Assembly (NCBI GenBank): GCA_034008185.1
Contig: CM067081.1
Span: 83,596,765-83,660,764 of the forward strand
DNA length: 64,000 bases
Direction: 5' to 3'
Origin: Gorsachius magnificus
Taxonomy: Eukaryota > Chordata > Aves > Pelecaniformes > Ardeidae
This document shows, piece after piece, positions 9,103 through 22,561 of the stretch. The position numbers and the translations under genes are program-made. Position 1 is the first letter of the stretch; every line of letters begins with the position of its first letter. The notes under the pieces are model-generated. The model was not told the origin of the DNA and searched no databases. It saw only the letters and a program-made list of their open reading frames with translations.

Positions 9103-12100
9103 CTTCTTCTTCTTTCTCAGAAGTACCTGGGAACCCACCACAGTGGGGTGTCCCTAGGAATGGGGGCATAAGAAGGGAAAGAACTTTCCTCAGGAAAGTT
9201 TGTGTGAAGACTGAGGGAGGTGAAGTCATGTCGTCCTTGCTTTCAGTATATTCTCAGCTCTCGCACATGGGATCCAACTGTTGGTGATCTATGGGAAGTG
9301 GATTTCTGCTTCTGGTCGAGAGAGGTGAAATCTGAGTCTTGGCAGTGTCAGACAGAAGCATGAGGTTATGCATCGTATGGTAAAGGCACAGCAAGGCCTC
9401 TGCTACTGAGAAAGGTCAGATCTGCTGTTTACAGGGGTAGCACTGATCTGCTTATGTATAGGAGAACCTCAGGCTATGGCAAACATTGATATAGGTTAGT
9501 GCTGGAAATTCTCAAAATATTTTTGCTAAATCTATATAAAATGTCTATGTACAGAAACTAGTTTTGTAGCATTGAAAGCAAACATATTTTCCTTTGAGAA
9601 TTCAGTAATTGCTGCTTCTGGGTCTCATTATCTGGGTTGCGTTTGACTGAGACATTCTGGCTTGAAGTCCCAGCTAAATTCTGAGAATCCTGAAGGATGC
9701 AAAGATGTGAACTTTGAACCAAGCTGTTTAAAGAAGCTGGGTACATGTCAGGCTGCTGGGTTGGCTCCTGTTCATCCTGCGTGCTTTCAAGCTTTCTGCC
9801 ACTTGCATAATTCTGGTATTGTTTCCTTGGTCTCTTCGATAAACTTCTTATGCGGAGGCTGGGCATCTTTCTCAGAAACAGGGCTTTAATGCCTGGAAGC
9901 CTGAAGTACCCAGGAACAATGTTGATCCCTTGGTGTCCCTCTCATGCAATAGCTCACTCTTTCTCAGACCTCTGACTATGTGGGGATGCAGTACTGGTAA
10001 GCGTTCCAGAAAATGATAATTTGTTATGCTACCTTGCGCAAGAAATCAGAACCAGAGTGTCTTCACATAGACCTGTTCTCCAGTTTTCTCCTTGTTCTGG
10101 AACTGTCCTAGGGCTTGGGGTGCCCAGAATCCTCCTTCTGCAGCAATATCTCCTCTCCTTACAGGGTATCTGCTCTGGCATGTAGCTAGCTTTCTGCCTC
10201 CTGTCCTGGACTCAACTTGTCCTCCTCCACTTAGACCAAAGTACTTTGTGTCAATTAAAACTTTTATCAGCCTTCTCAGATGATCCAGGTCCCCACTAGA
10301 TAATCCCCTGCTTGTTTATTTCTCTCTTAATATTTAGGTTTAGGAAAGCAGGTGGCCAGTGTGATAATGACCATTTTGTCCCATGGAAATTCCGTGTGAA
10401 TGGAGAGTGACAAAAATTTAATTACTAGAAGAATTCAGCCTGTCTGTGGACTGCATCCTGACTCCTCCTTTCTTGAGGGTAGCCTTGAGATGTGGAGACA
10501 GCCTGAAGGGGGCTGGATGAATTGCTCCAGGAGCTCACAGCCTCTTCCCTGCCATTCTTCCTCCTGAAGACTCCACAGACTTTTCCATCATGAGGCTGAG
10601 GATGAAATGTATTTATTGCAGCTGACATGCTCAGGACCTTCTTGCTGTGGTCTGAGATGTGTGTGTGAGTCCTATAGGAGACCTGATGCACGTGCACAGC
10701 CCACCACATGGCCAGATGTGGTGTGTGTGGTGGTGCACATAGGGACCATGGTAGAGGAAGGACCTCGTTAATGCTGCTAAGATGCTCCAGGTGTGATTTA
10801 GCGGTGAATAGATGCTGAATGTCTCCGTAGCAGGTTATGTGACACATGCTGGCAGAAAGATGGCATCACTGCTCAGCTGTTAGCCCTGAATCACCATCCT
10901 TGGGAATTTCAGTGCAACATAAAAATGAGGAGATAAAACAGCCAATAGAGATGGAAGACAAAGTCTCTGTATAACGTGAAATTGCAGTCTTCACAAATTA
11001 AACACAGGGAATTCATAATATCAAGCTGTTTTTAAATTGTACATACAGAGATTCCACAAATCATCGCATAACCATTTACTGCCAGTCACACTGAAGTAAT
11101 AGGCGCAAGCTTGGAAAGTCCTGTGTCTTTTATTCCTGAAGAAGACAAGCATTTAGTTTATTACTGACATCATCCTTCATATAATTTTAGCAAAGTCGAC
11201 GAAGGACTAATGACCTGACTATATCAGTCATACTGGAATGGATTGGGCCAGTGTTTCATAAGGACCCTGTAAAGAAAATAAAAGGCATACAAGTGGATGT
11301 ACTGCCTTTGCAAATATTCAATGATAAATTGAGGTGGCATTCATTCCCAAGTAATTAATTATGAATTGTTCATCCATTCTCTGTTAATTTAAAAGTTCTT
11401 TGCGAGTTTTATCTTCCCAGTTTGGTATCCTGTGATTTACATCTGAAGCATCTCCCTGTTAAAAGAGCACTTGCTATTTCCAGAGAGATTCCTATAGAAT
11501 GAATAATGAAGTAATTTTTATTAAATGACTGTGAAAATCAAAATCTCACTACCAGTATTTCATGGAGGGTTTATCTTATAAGGATATGCACCGTGTGACA
11601 AGAAACCTTCAGGAGCAGAGATGATAATCTGCCTCTACAAAATGAGAGAAACGCTGGTGTGATAAATAATACTTTCAAAAGCAAATGCAATATTGTTGAA
11701 TTTCCCAGGCTTGTGTATACACACAACGTTACCAGACAAACCAGCTGTTACTTCACTTCTGTTTTTTTCTTATTATACTTACCAAATGTTGTACCCAGAG
11801 ACACTGGACAAGCTGTGATATACACTATACAGGCACCAGATACACAAACCAACTAATCTGTTAGCATCGGAATGAATATGAATGCAATCCTATCGTGGGA
11901 AAGGAGACGGAGATTGTTATTTGTATTGTAAGTAGTTGGAAGGTGTTCAAATGCTGCTGTAATGGATACAATATGACATAAGTGGATAGATCCAGAGGTG
12001 GTTTCAGAGATTTATTCCTGAGAACATAATTCCACTCTTACACATCAGCATTCTGTGATACATTTAACAAAAAAAATAAAAATGCTTGTGCGTTTGCATT

Positions 12101-15100
12101 GTTATTTTACAGGTTTATGAGGGCACCGTAAAACTCCTTAGTTGAGATTTTTTTGTTACATTTAGAATCCTATTCCTAGGAAGTAACAATTAATTTATGA
12201 GAATACAATCACTGAAAATCCTTCTCAGAATCCTTCTGGCTGGCTTAGCTTGTACAGAATTATCAAGACTTATTATATTACTACTGGTTTAATGGCATTA
12301 GGTTTTCAGAAGATTTTTTCATGAACTAATGCAACCATCTTCTTAGTTTTTAACCTTTTTCAGAATGTCTATGACCTGTCATTACTGCAAACAGTAAGGA
12401 GGCCAAGCTGTCCTCTGCTAAGGTTGTGACAGTTTCCAGAAGCGTCTTTGCAGTACTGCATTAGTCTTCAGGTAAGGCTGCCTTTGCAGCCATGGTTACT
12501 TTGAGCCGTCTACCTCATGGAAGCACTCTCACTGGCTTCAGGAGGTGTATGGGGGAGCCAGCACTGAGGGTTAGGCAGGAGACAGCAAGAGGAGAGGCAT
12601 GTTGACTTGCAGGCGTGAGCGTTACAGGAGGAAAAGGCAGCAGCATGACAGCATATCTGTAGGGCAGCAGTAGGAGATGGCAACGCTGTGTGCCAAGGTC
12701 TAAGATTTGAGTACAGGGTGATCCTCAGAACAGCTTGTTTTACCACATGCAGTTGCTTGCTTGGACGTAAGTAATTTTTGATGCATCAGCCTAATGCCAG
12801 CCCTGTGGGTTGTTAACAGAATACCCTCTGCACCACACACTTTCGTTAACTTTGTATCCAAGAGTTTCAGGGGTTGTGGAGCCTAAGGGGACCTCTGATC
12901 ATTTTGTTGGCTAGGAGGAAGACTGCCATTTTGATGGACTTTCGTGCTATTCCCAAGGAGGGGTGCAGCTGCAGTGAAGATGGGGTAGTGATGGTTGTAC
13001 AACACGCACTACAATGAGCAGTGATAATGCGTTAGGGCTACTACCTCTCCCTGGCCATCAGTCCAGCCTGGAGGTGGGCAGTCTTACTGCTTTCAAAGCA
13101 CTTTTTGCTGCTTTCAAAGGGACCCTCACCATTGTTTCTGGAAACAGCAGGATGTGAAGGCGGCCAAAGGGAAATTCATGTCTTGTTCTGTGAAGTTGTT
13201 CCAAGTGAGACAGTGCTTCTGCTAGAGCATCTCCTGTGGTCAGGAGCTGACTTCCTCAAAGGTGAGTTTCGAAGTGAGACTTCTAGGGTGCTGCTCTGAC
13301 TTCCCCGTAGGCATGTTCTTCCCATTCTTCCCGGAGTCTTTATTGTGGCATGCTTTTTCAGGTGAAAAAGTGCTGTGCAGCATACGCTAACATCTTCACA
13401 GAATTCCTTAAGCCTCACACAATACCACTCAGGAATACAGAGAAAGTAAACAATCAAAATAGTTGTGGTGGAGGAGCCAAAATAAAAAATAGAAAGTATG
13501 CAAGTCCCAGAAAAATGCTGGTAAAACCAGAAAAATCGCATGCAATGCTTTCTGTCATAAGGATCTAAGAAATTAATTTCTTCCCCTTTCATTCCTTTCC
13601 TCTTGTTTACCTCATTACTATTCTCATTGCTCTAGAATTTACAGAAATCTGTAATTTGGTATTTTTCATTTTGAAGTAGAGCACCCTGCCTTTTCTTGGC
13701 ATCTAAATACTATTCAAAATTCATTGTGTTAGATTGTCTGGACATTGCTCATAGGACATTACATTTTTCAAACTCTCAAGACACGTAGCATTCAAATTTT
13801 TTAGTTTAGATTAATTTTGGCTCATTTTATCTTCCTAGAGTAGATTTAACTGAGATCACAATGTCTTCATTATCTTGTAATGATTATAGAAGTCTTTCCT
13901 TAGGCATTAATACAAGTTATAGTCTTTGACACATTTATAAGGGTTATCAACTAATGAGATACAGTTTTCACGTGGATACAACCGGGCCACATTCCATCAA
14001 CCTTCATTAAACAAGAAAAATAGAAGGAGCACAATACTAGCTGGGCTGTGCTGGTGCACAGCCAGAAGTTTTTCTCTTAATATTTTCTCTCTCTCATGCT
14101 TCAGGAATTTTGATGACAGAGCTTGGAAGATAATGATATGAAGCATATTAAATCATAAAGCATTTTAAAATTGTTGTGAACACCACTTTTATTTAAAATG
14201 TTCAAATCAGGTGAGAGTGGACAACCCCAGCAGCGCAAAGAGTAAGGCAGGGGCGGTGAGGGCCAGCGCAGGTGTAGGGTGGTGGTGGCAGGGGTGCGCA
14301 GTTCTGTTGGGGGATGTTGGTGTAGCTGGTGGGCACCAGGTGTGGAAGCAGGAAGGGGTAACCCCCAGTGATACCTGGAAAAGATTGATTTTTGGAGTGA
14401 TCTGGGTAGATGTAGAGGGAGCTGGCTAGCACGTGAGAAGATATTGAGGTCTGGGCAAGGCAAAGTGCCAGGAACTCCTCTGAGAGGCTGCGGTCCTGAT
14501 TGCGATGCAGAGAGCTGGGATGGACAGGGCTGGCATGGCTTGGGCTCCAGGTATTTATTTGATAAAAAGAGGTAATAGTTGCTAGGATAGGGCTGGGAGA
14601 GAGCGTGCAATTTGGAGGGGCAGGAGCATAGGTCTGAGTGAAGGTAACCATATTTATAAACGAGGTGGAAACAAGACTGTAGACAAGCTAATGCAAGAAA
14701 AGAGGAATGGGACCCTGATATAAATGTTATATAACTTTGGAAATAGGGTTGTCAGCTACTTAATGCTGTTGCAATAGCTATAGAAATAATAGCATTCTAG
14801 TTTTCATCAAATCTTTTCTTGTTACACATTTTGACAACAACTGAACTTCTGCAGTGGCTTAATGTCTTTAAGCTGGTCATCTCACCACTATCTTTTTGTA
14901 CTTTTCAAAATGTGACAAAAATGTTGGGTCCTTATGGAGGCTATTATAGGTCAAAGACAAAACATTTGTCAACTCACATCATTGACAAGAGAAAATTTTC
15001 AACTCTGATGGTAATTCACATAAATTATTGTATGACCCTGCAGTAAGAGTGGTCATAAAATATGCCAGCTGTTTGCAGCTGTTTCCTTGACCATGAGCAA

Positions 15101-17331
15101 CAGAGCTTTCATGATCATGCTCCATAACATAACAAATAAGCTGAACTGGAAACTACAAGAAATAATGACATCAGAGAAGAACAGCTGTAGAGAATTCTTT
15201 TCCATAGCCTTATTACATTTAACCTGCTGTTCAAGTGCTTGAAAACCATGTGATATATAGCTAATGGATAAATTTCCTTGACCTGAGCCTTTTCGAAGAA
15301 GCACATCAGTGTGTGTTCCTATGTCAGATGTGGGGACTCTCACAAATTGACAAAAAACCCAAAGTGATTCTGCACCTAACTAGCTGGGGGAAAAGTTTCA
15401 CAAAATATCTGTGGGAACAGCTTCCAGTCTGGGTAACGGGAAAAAGACATTTATGCAATCGTCTTTTGATTTTCTCTGTATTATGCCTTCTGGTTTCTAA
15501 AGGGTTTATCTGCAGCAGAGATATTACTGGGGCAGAATTGATAAAGTCTGGCTGTTTCAAAGCAACCAAACACTGGGAATTCCTCTCACAGAAGGTTTGG
15601 GTTTTTTTTTTTCCCAGTAAAGGCATTCAAGCTAAAATGGCATGATTCCTTTTTTTTGTAGATAAAAACCCCATAGCAATTAGAATTTTTTGCATGATTA
15701 TGCTTCCTGGCAAAGACATACTGGGTTTTTTTATATTTCAGTCAGGTATAATCAGGCACTGCAGCACACACGTGCAAGATAATCTGCTCTAGAGCAGTAA
15801 GACAAAGCAGAAATCACCCCCATCAGAATACTGTGCAACACAACCTGTTTTTACTGGCCTTACCTATAGCAGTGGCTGTGGCTCGTTTAGAAGTGCACGT
15901 GGGAAGCTGAGCTATGTTAGATATCAAATGTTGGGTTATTTCCAAAAGTTTCAGTGCAGCGTAATTGCTCTGACTATGCTGTGTCAAGGTCTGGTTTTTA
16001 CTTTTGCTTATAATGGCTGATTATTTAAAAAAAGAAATCTCCATTTGCTCCAGGTAAGCACATCATCTGAAGCACATCATCAACTGAAGAGCTCCGGTTT
16101 TCCACCCAAGCAGGCGATTTCCTTAATAAATATTTGATTTACTTTGGCAAACATCAACATTTAAATGGCAATCCCTCTACATCTATAAAAAGCGCAGCAA
16201 CTCAGGGCTTGTTTTTCTCCAATGTCTCCTTCTGGACCTATCCTACTTTTTTCTCTGTTCTTGCCTTGCTTCTCTTAGTAATAACTTCTAGCTCCTCAGA
16301 AAATCAGGCTTATTCCACAGACGTTTCTCTCTGCTCTTTAAAGAGGGAGGAGAGGCCATGCTCAGCACAATATACGGCATCCTCCTGAGCAAACCGTCTT
16401 GAGTGCAAACTGTCCCCTGCAGCATGGAGGCACTTGAGAACAAAGATGCTGATGAAAACAGCTCGGCTGAATGCTTACTTAGAAGTGAACACTGAAAACA
16501 GGCAAGATCAGGGTCTGGGAGAGAATAAGGTTCATGTCCCCAGGTGCGCCGGTCCCCACTCTTGAATTTTGTTTTGTCATTTACACTATGAGAAGGGTAT
16601 AAAATACTGAGGAGCTGACTTTCTTCTTACTAATACTGATGAATATCAGAAAATCAGAATCAGACCTTTATTATTTTACCATGTTAGATAAATCATGTTG
16701 CTCCGGAGCCTTTTTTGCTATGCTTTATGGTGATAACTACGGTAAGAAGATGATGGGAAACTTTGCCTGAAGCATTTTTCTCCCTTTCTTTTTTTCTCCT
16801 TCTCTTTATTTTTAGCACCTTTCTACAAACACTGGCTATTACGTGGTGAATTTTAAACAGCCAAAGAGAGGCTTATTTAGAATAGTAAATGTCAACAGAA
16901 CAGTATTTAGGTGGCAGGGTAATGTATACCTGTTCAATAAACACTCAACCAAAGGTCCTGGCTGCATGTGGAAGAGGAGTAGGTGGAGACATTAAAAGTT
17001 CAAAAATCAAAGAAGATCCTCTGAAGGGTGCAAAGCACAATCTTTTGAAAGCCATGGATTATTTTTTCCCCAGCTCTCCCCAACAACATTAAGAGTAGTA
17101 TAAACCCTAAGAAAATACTTCTCTAAAACTGCAATTTGAGATACAATGCGAGGAGCTGTGTTTACCTGCTGTGCATTTATTTTAATAGCGTCTCACTTCT
17201 CCCATGAGTACAGAAGCAAGTGATTCTCCTCCTTGGTGTTGGATTTGATTTTGTCTGCTCCCTAAAGCGGTAGCTCAAATTTATCTTAATAACATTTTGA
17301 CTTGAGGACTTCATATGGAGTCCAAAGCACT
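9103..17331. other. Unassigned DNA, no supported gene
   Basis: There is no recognisable exon or repeat family across about 8.2 kb. Several ORFs of 100-170 codons occur: 9558-9866 minus, 10425-10847 minus, 13176-13592 minus, and two overlapping frames at 14101-14651 minus. None resembles a protein family that I can name, and lengths up to about 150 codons are expected by chance in a window of this size. The blocks 11000-12400 and 13580-14060 are AT-rich and look unique. Anything functional here would more likely be regulatory or a distant exon than an intact gene. Confidence 0.5.
9558..9866 (-). other. Polar 102-codon ORF of unknown nature
   Basis: I do not recognise this ORF. It encodes a Ser/Gln/Asn/Lys/Arg-rich product beginning MPSLRIRSLSKRPRKQYQ and including QDEQEPTQQPD, with little cysteine and no tryptophan. 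The frame stays open upstream of the Met to a TGA near 9948, giving about 125 codons. The composition is more protein-like than the other chance ORFs around it, so an exon or a pseudogene fragment is possible. I see no supporting splice-site or repeat evidence and consider chance the more likely explanation. Confidence 0.15.
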
Positions 17332-17588
17332 TCGTTGGAGGAAATTCTTTACAACGAGGGTGGTGAAACACTGGAACGGGTTGCCCAGAGAGGTGGTGGA
17401 GGCCCCATCCCCGGGAACATTCAAGGCCAGGTTGGACGGGGCTCTGAGCAACCTGATCTAGTTGGCGGTGTCCCTGCTCACTGCAGGGGGGTTGGACTAG
17501 ATGACCTCTAGGGGTCCCTTCCAACCCAAAACATTCTATGATTCTATGATTCTATGATTCTATGATTCTATGATTCTATGATTCTATG
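17332..17588 (+). mobile_element. CR1 LINE 3' fragment
   Basis: This is a plus-strand CR1 3' end of about 260 bp. It opens inside the end of ORF2 (GGAGGAAATTCTTTAC, then GGTTGCCCAGAGAGGTGGTGGA, encoding the [14 protein letters not shown]-type C-terminus in its proper frame) and runs through the 3' UTR motif GGGGTTGGACTAGATGACC. It ends in seven copies of ATTCTATG. It belongs to a different CR1 subfamily from the copies at 3636 and 4352, whose ends read CTTGATGATCTTAAAGG-like on their own strand. It is strongly 5'-truncated and non-coding. Confidence 0.95.
17533..17588 (+). repeat. (ATTCTATG)7 CR1 tail
   Basis: Seven perfect tandem copies of the octamer ATTCTATG form the 3' tail of the CR1 fragment. 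Octamer tails replace poly(A) in this LINE family and are used in priming reverse transcription. Seven units is longer than the three units seen on the copy ending at 23360. Confidence 0.97.
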
Positions 17589-19456
17589 ACCATGCAAATA
17601 ATCTCGTGACACATACAGCTGAGATTTTTTTCTGGGTTTGACTTAATTTCTTGTAAAGCTCTGACCATGCTCCCAGAACTCAGTAATTTGGGCACTGCAA
17701 CGAATGCCCACACTCTCATGCAGTGAGCTGGGGCTGAAATTCACCCCCTCCTGCTCTCTCCCTTCAGGAGCAGAAATGGGGCCCGGTACAGCTCCTGTGA
17801 ATGGAGCAACAGAGATGGACCTTCCAGCTTTATCTACACCAATAAACTGAAACTGCCTGGGAGTGCTGCCTGGTGCTGTTACTGAAAGAAAGGCATTGGG
17901 ACACCCTGCACCCACACTGCTAAGCCATCCTCCGCTCTAGCACAGGCTGCTGCAGGCCAACTGCCTGTCCGTGCTAACTTTTGAACCATAAATGGAAGTT
18001 TTTGGGTAGTGTTAGCTGAAATGGTCCTGAACTATACTGGGGATTGCTAACAATTTAATGGCATAAAGAATGGAGCCTGGTAGTTTTTTGAGTCTGAAAT
18101 GTTCCTCGGTGCTGTTTGATTTACACGTACAGGCACAGCCTTTCTGATTTTCAGCTATCCACCGTTAAATGCATCATCAGGTATATGTTGGATTTGTTTG
18201 GTTATGCTTTACTTCTAAACTCAGGAGCTTCCTTCCCTGTTTCTTTTCCCATCGACATGGCTCTTTCTCTTGCACACCCTAACCCCGGTTAGCCTGTTCT
18301 CTTTCTACTTTGATAACTTCCTTAGCGATTGTTGAAGTAAGAAAATAATCCTTCTTCTACATCCCTCAAAGCACTGCCGTGACCCGCGGAGCTGAACTCT
18401 GCCCTTCGTTCACCGACAGTTGCCTAGTTCTCCATCTATGAGAATGCTGCAAAACTCATGTTTTCCTTTTCTCCTCTGGTGCTGGTAAAGGGGAGATTGA
18501 AAGAGGCAGAGACACGTCTTTTACTTTGGCTATCATTTTTTTTATTGCTGATTAGACTCATCCAGAGTGCAAGACAATCTCCCTTTTAGACTTTAAATAA
18601 ATAACGGCACTCAGTGGCCCATCCCATCATCGTTAAACACACTTTTCATAGAGGGTCGTGAACTCTATACTGGCCTCATTAAAGCTGTGGAAATTCCATC
18701 AGTGCTTATGTTTCTGTGTAATGATTTAATTTAATTTTCTTATTGCTGGAGCTTGTCATTATGCCAGTGATTTTCTTGCTGGCTCCCTAAACTCACTGAA
18801 TTTTTGCGCAAGTCTAAATAATCCAAAATTGGTTTTATCAGTGTGTAGTCTGCTGGCAAAGTACGAGGCCTGAATGAGCAAGCTCTTAATTGGAGGGCTG
18901 GGGAATTTTCTTAATTTTGTCTTTTTACTTAAGGACTTAATTTTCAACTCTGCTTTTTTCATTCTTTCTTTTAAACAGAATACACAGTAGACTTTCCAAC
19001 CTGTAGCATAAGCCTTAGGAAACTCCCAACATGTAAACAGAAGAAGCTTGGACTCATTAGTATGTAGTAGGAAAGGCTGGATTTAATTTTGCAGAAAAAA
19101 AACATGCGACAAGAAGCTGGGCGATACAGAAGTGTTAAGCTCTAATCTAACATTGTTCTGGGAAGGCACAAACCTATTCAAGACACAATAACTTCTATAT
19201 TAACACAGGATTGTGGCTGAGAATTTAAATGCCACAAAGCTGGAGGAATTCCCACAACAATCAAATTTCCGGCCTCTGTGGTATTGAAGATTAATTTTAG
19301 TCTGGGCAATGTTTTTGTATGATAAACCCATTAAAAGCTTTGATGAGGAAAGGCAGCCATGAGGTGGAGGAATTGGAGGACTTGGTGGTGAGTTGTGAGC
19401 AAGCAGAGATCACAGGCACAGGATACTGACACTCAGGCATATGTACCTTGGCACAA
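17589..19456. other. Unassigned DNA; possible conserved non-coding block at its end
   Basis: No gene or known repeat is visible. The part from about 18530 onward is AT-rich and unique-looking and continues the style of non-coding sequence rich in TAAT cores. Near 19337-19345 it includes GCTTTGATG, which matches the TCF/LEF consensus CTTTGAT. Single matches of this kind occur by chance, so I make no regulatory call. Confidence 0.4.
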
Positions 19457-19608
19457 AATCATAGAATCATAGAATCGTTTAGGTTGGAAAAGACCTTTAA
19501 GATCATCAAGTCCAACCGTTAACCTAACCCTGCCATCCCACCACTAAACCCTGTCCCTAAGCACCTTGTCTACCTGTCTTTTAAATACCTCCAGGGATGG
19601 GGACTCGA
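19457..19608 (-). mobile_element. CR1 LINE 3' fragment
   Basis: This is a minus-strand CR1 end of about 150 bp. The plus strand reads AATCATAGAATCATAGAATC, then GGTTGGAAAAGACC, and is near-identical to the corresponding part of the elements starting at 4352 and 53121. CR1 similarity stops at GGGGACTCGA (19608), where the other copies continue with CCACTTCCCTGGG. It holds only the 3' UTR and a few codons of ORF2. Confidence 0.95.
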
Positions 19609-22561
19609 GGAGGTGATCCCCAATGACAGGCTGATGCATGCCTCACCTGGGCATGGCTGAAGAGGCGAATAAGCAAGATCGAAATCTACAGCCAGAACAC
19701 AGCCCACTGTATTTTATATATTGGAATATGAGCCATGCATTTCAACTGACTCTGCGTAATGACCAGTCAGTCCTTCATCTTACCTCAGCTCAGCTAGCGT
19801 ATACTGCTTTGGACAGCAGTGGTAACCATGCAAGTGATGCAGGAGTAAATAGTAAATGCCAATCATATTTGTGACTTAATGTTCAAAGGTAATTTTCTCT
19901 TTTTATAAACTCTATAATTTGAATTGTGTGATTTTATAACCGGGAGTTGTAGCCTCTCTACACTACGCTTGCTAGTTTTTGAGGGTAAAGCAACTTGTGC
20001 TGCTAAGCAGGTGTGCAGCCCTATTTTGTAACATCCAAAGTTTTCTTCATGACCTCTGGTTACTGTCTTTGATACAAGAGTTTTATTTATGGTGCCTAGA
20101 AGACATTGAGTCCACAAATGATTATTGCCAGACCTGCGGGATATCTGTACTTGACAACCAGACATTTATGACACCTGGGCATTTGGAGTTTTTTACTTGC
20201 TAATAAGGCTGGGGCCAAGCAGGTAGCATCCTGGGAGAGAAAATAACCTGCGGCCAGAACCCATAAAATCCCACAAAACGCTTTCTGATACTGCCCCAGA
20301 TATTCTGATATTTTTGCTGTAAAATAAACAACTTCACAAGGGAAGAAAGTGCTATTTCATGGGAAAATAGAAACACGAAGAAGACAAGTTCTAGAAAAGG
20401 TGCAGTGGAAAGACTCCTGGGGTGAATATAAGGACTGACACAGGTCAGAGGATATAAGTTTTGCATACTGTTTCTCTTGAAGAAAAGAGCTGTGGGTCTC
20501 ATAGTCTTCTCCTTCCGGCACACCAATGACAACCTGAAAAATGTTTGTGGCTTTGTCAAATGGGCAAAATACTGCTAACGCTTTCTTAATAGTATTAGGT
20601 GGTAATCCACGTTCTGTACTTGCTTGTGATGATATAAGCTCAGAGTATCCACTGATTCCACTTAAGTTGTTCTATATTTGCCTATACTAACAGAGTAAAA
20701 TTCACCCTGATATTTTTACAGGCTATTATTTGGCAGACCAGCTTAGCTTTAATGTGACTTGCTGTAATTATGAATGGAATTTATTTGTACATTTTACAAT
20801 TTTTTAATGTACAATGCCTGTATGTTGCACTGATTTAGACTAATGATACTGGGAAAACCAAGTCATGAAATGGAACAATTCACTTAGAAACTAGGGAGAC
20901 AGGATTGGAGATGCTGCAAGAGTTATGTTTGTTCTGTATTCACGCTACATTTATTCATGCTTAAAAATGGAAGCGGGGGAAGTAGAGGTTCAGTTTGGCT
21001 GATTGCCTTACATCATTCCAGCTCTTGATGAGATTTTGACTGCAACACTGTATTTTGTGGAACCCCGTTATTAAATTTTTTCATCCTATTCTGGGATTAA
21101 AGGTTTTCTTGCAGTGGCAGATGCTTTAAAGAATGCAGTCCAGAAAGACTGAAAAAGCCTTTGAATTATAATTTTTCTGAATGTGTAAGATCTCTGTTTA
21201 TATATATTACTTACATAGAATATATAAATATTTATAACTGCAGTTGTTTGTAACACCTGTGACAATGTTTAATCTATATATTATAGGTTATATAAATATA
21301 TAGCATATGCATATTCATATTTTATGGTGCATGTACACAGACACATATATATCTTATAGGACAGGTGAAAACAAAGTTTCACTGTGCTGCCAGCAGGGCA
21401 TCAGCTCTTAGTTTGTTGCTGGAGGCTGGAATGTAGGCTACTTCACTTAACTAACAAATTGCTCGGGGAACTGTACCCGCTGTGCTACCTTGGCATGTGA
21501 GACTGAGCACAGATGAGCTATGCTAGATGACCTCCAAGAAGGCAGCAAATAGCATGTCCCTGGGAAAAGAGGGCGAGGGGCTCAGTTCCCGTCTGACCCT
21601 GGGTTTAGGGCTGGAGGGCAGCAGGTCTTGCTCATCCTGTGTCGGGGCTCTGCTCGCTGGGGCAGCATGAGAAGGGGGCACCTTGGCGATGCGCACCCAC
21701 AGGAGAGGGCTCGGCATTCCGAACTCATGAAGACACAAACTTCTAATGCAAAACTTTCAGAGAAGCTCCCTGGTGGGAGCCCACCTTTTCCTCTCCTTTG
21801 GACAACTGGCTATTCAGCAATGTGCTAGCACTCACAAGGAAACTTTCAGGATTATTGCTTCGTTGTTAAGGGCCTTCCAGGCAGCAGGGGAATGTTGGCA
21901 TCTTCTTTAGTGCTATGAATCATTCTTCAGGGGCCTTCTTGCAGGCCTGGCTCTTTCCGCAGGCTAAGTAGCCCTAAGCTGGGTACTCTGAATTATTTTA
22001 TTATTGATGCCTTCTGTGGCCAGGCATCTGGTTTTGAGATGTTCAGCACTTGTGGTAGGCAACTAAAGCAGGCGGCCTGAATAGATGCCGTTTTGCCAGA
22101 GGACTGCAGGGACAACAAGTGCCAAATTTAAGATTATATTCTACAAACAGAAAGTTTATTGCTGCTGTCTAGCTCAGCAAGATAATTCAAAGCCAAAAGT
22201 GAACTGTCTCTACTTATTTCTAATTTTGAGTCAAGCACAGAAGGCAAGTAATTTGTTTTGGACTTGGATTTGCAGAAGGGAACACCGACACACTGCATCT
22301 GGATATTTACCTTATGTATTTGTAATTTTATTAATGAAAAGTCATGTATTCTAAACAACAAGTTAGTGAATTGCTTGCAAAGCTTGCTTTAAATTTTGTA
22401 TGTATTTTATCTAAGTACTGAAGTATGGGTTTCAGCATGTTCCTTTTTCTGTTTTCATTGCTTTGATTTATTCTGTAAGAAGTTCTGTTTGCCTGTCCTG
22501 TAAATTCATGCATCTGAATGTGACTTTTGCATGCTTTTGGTATTAACCTGTGCGTGCCTGC
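19609..22561. other. Unassigned DNA, no supported gene
   Basis: No exon, RNA gene or known repeat is recognised. The part at 21180-21360 is very AT-rich with many TATATA and AATATA runs, a likely easily unwound or low-complexity stretch. ORFs of up to 119 codons (20200-20559 minus) show no family features. Confidence 0.5.

Noticed and set aside
10425..10847. 140-codon minus-strand ORF
   Set aside because: The His/Ser/Pro-rich translation shows no domain, and no splice or repeat evidence supports it.
17533..17588. Tandem octamers resembling a CRISPR-like or regulatory array
   Set aside because: They are directly attached to a CR1 3' end and are its normal octamer tail, with no spacers.
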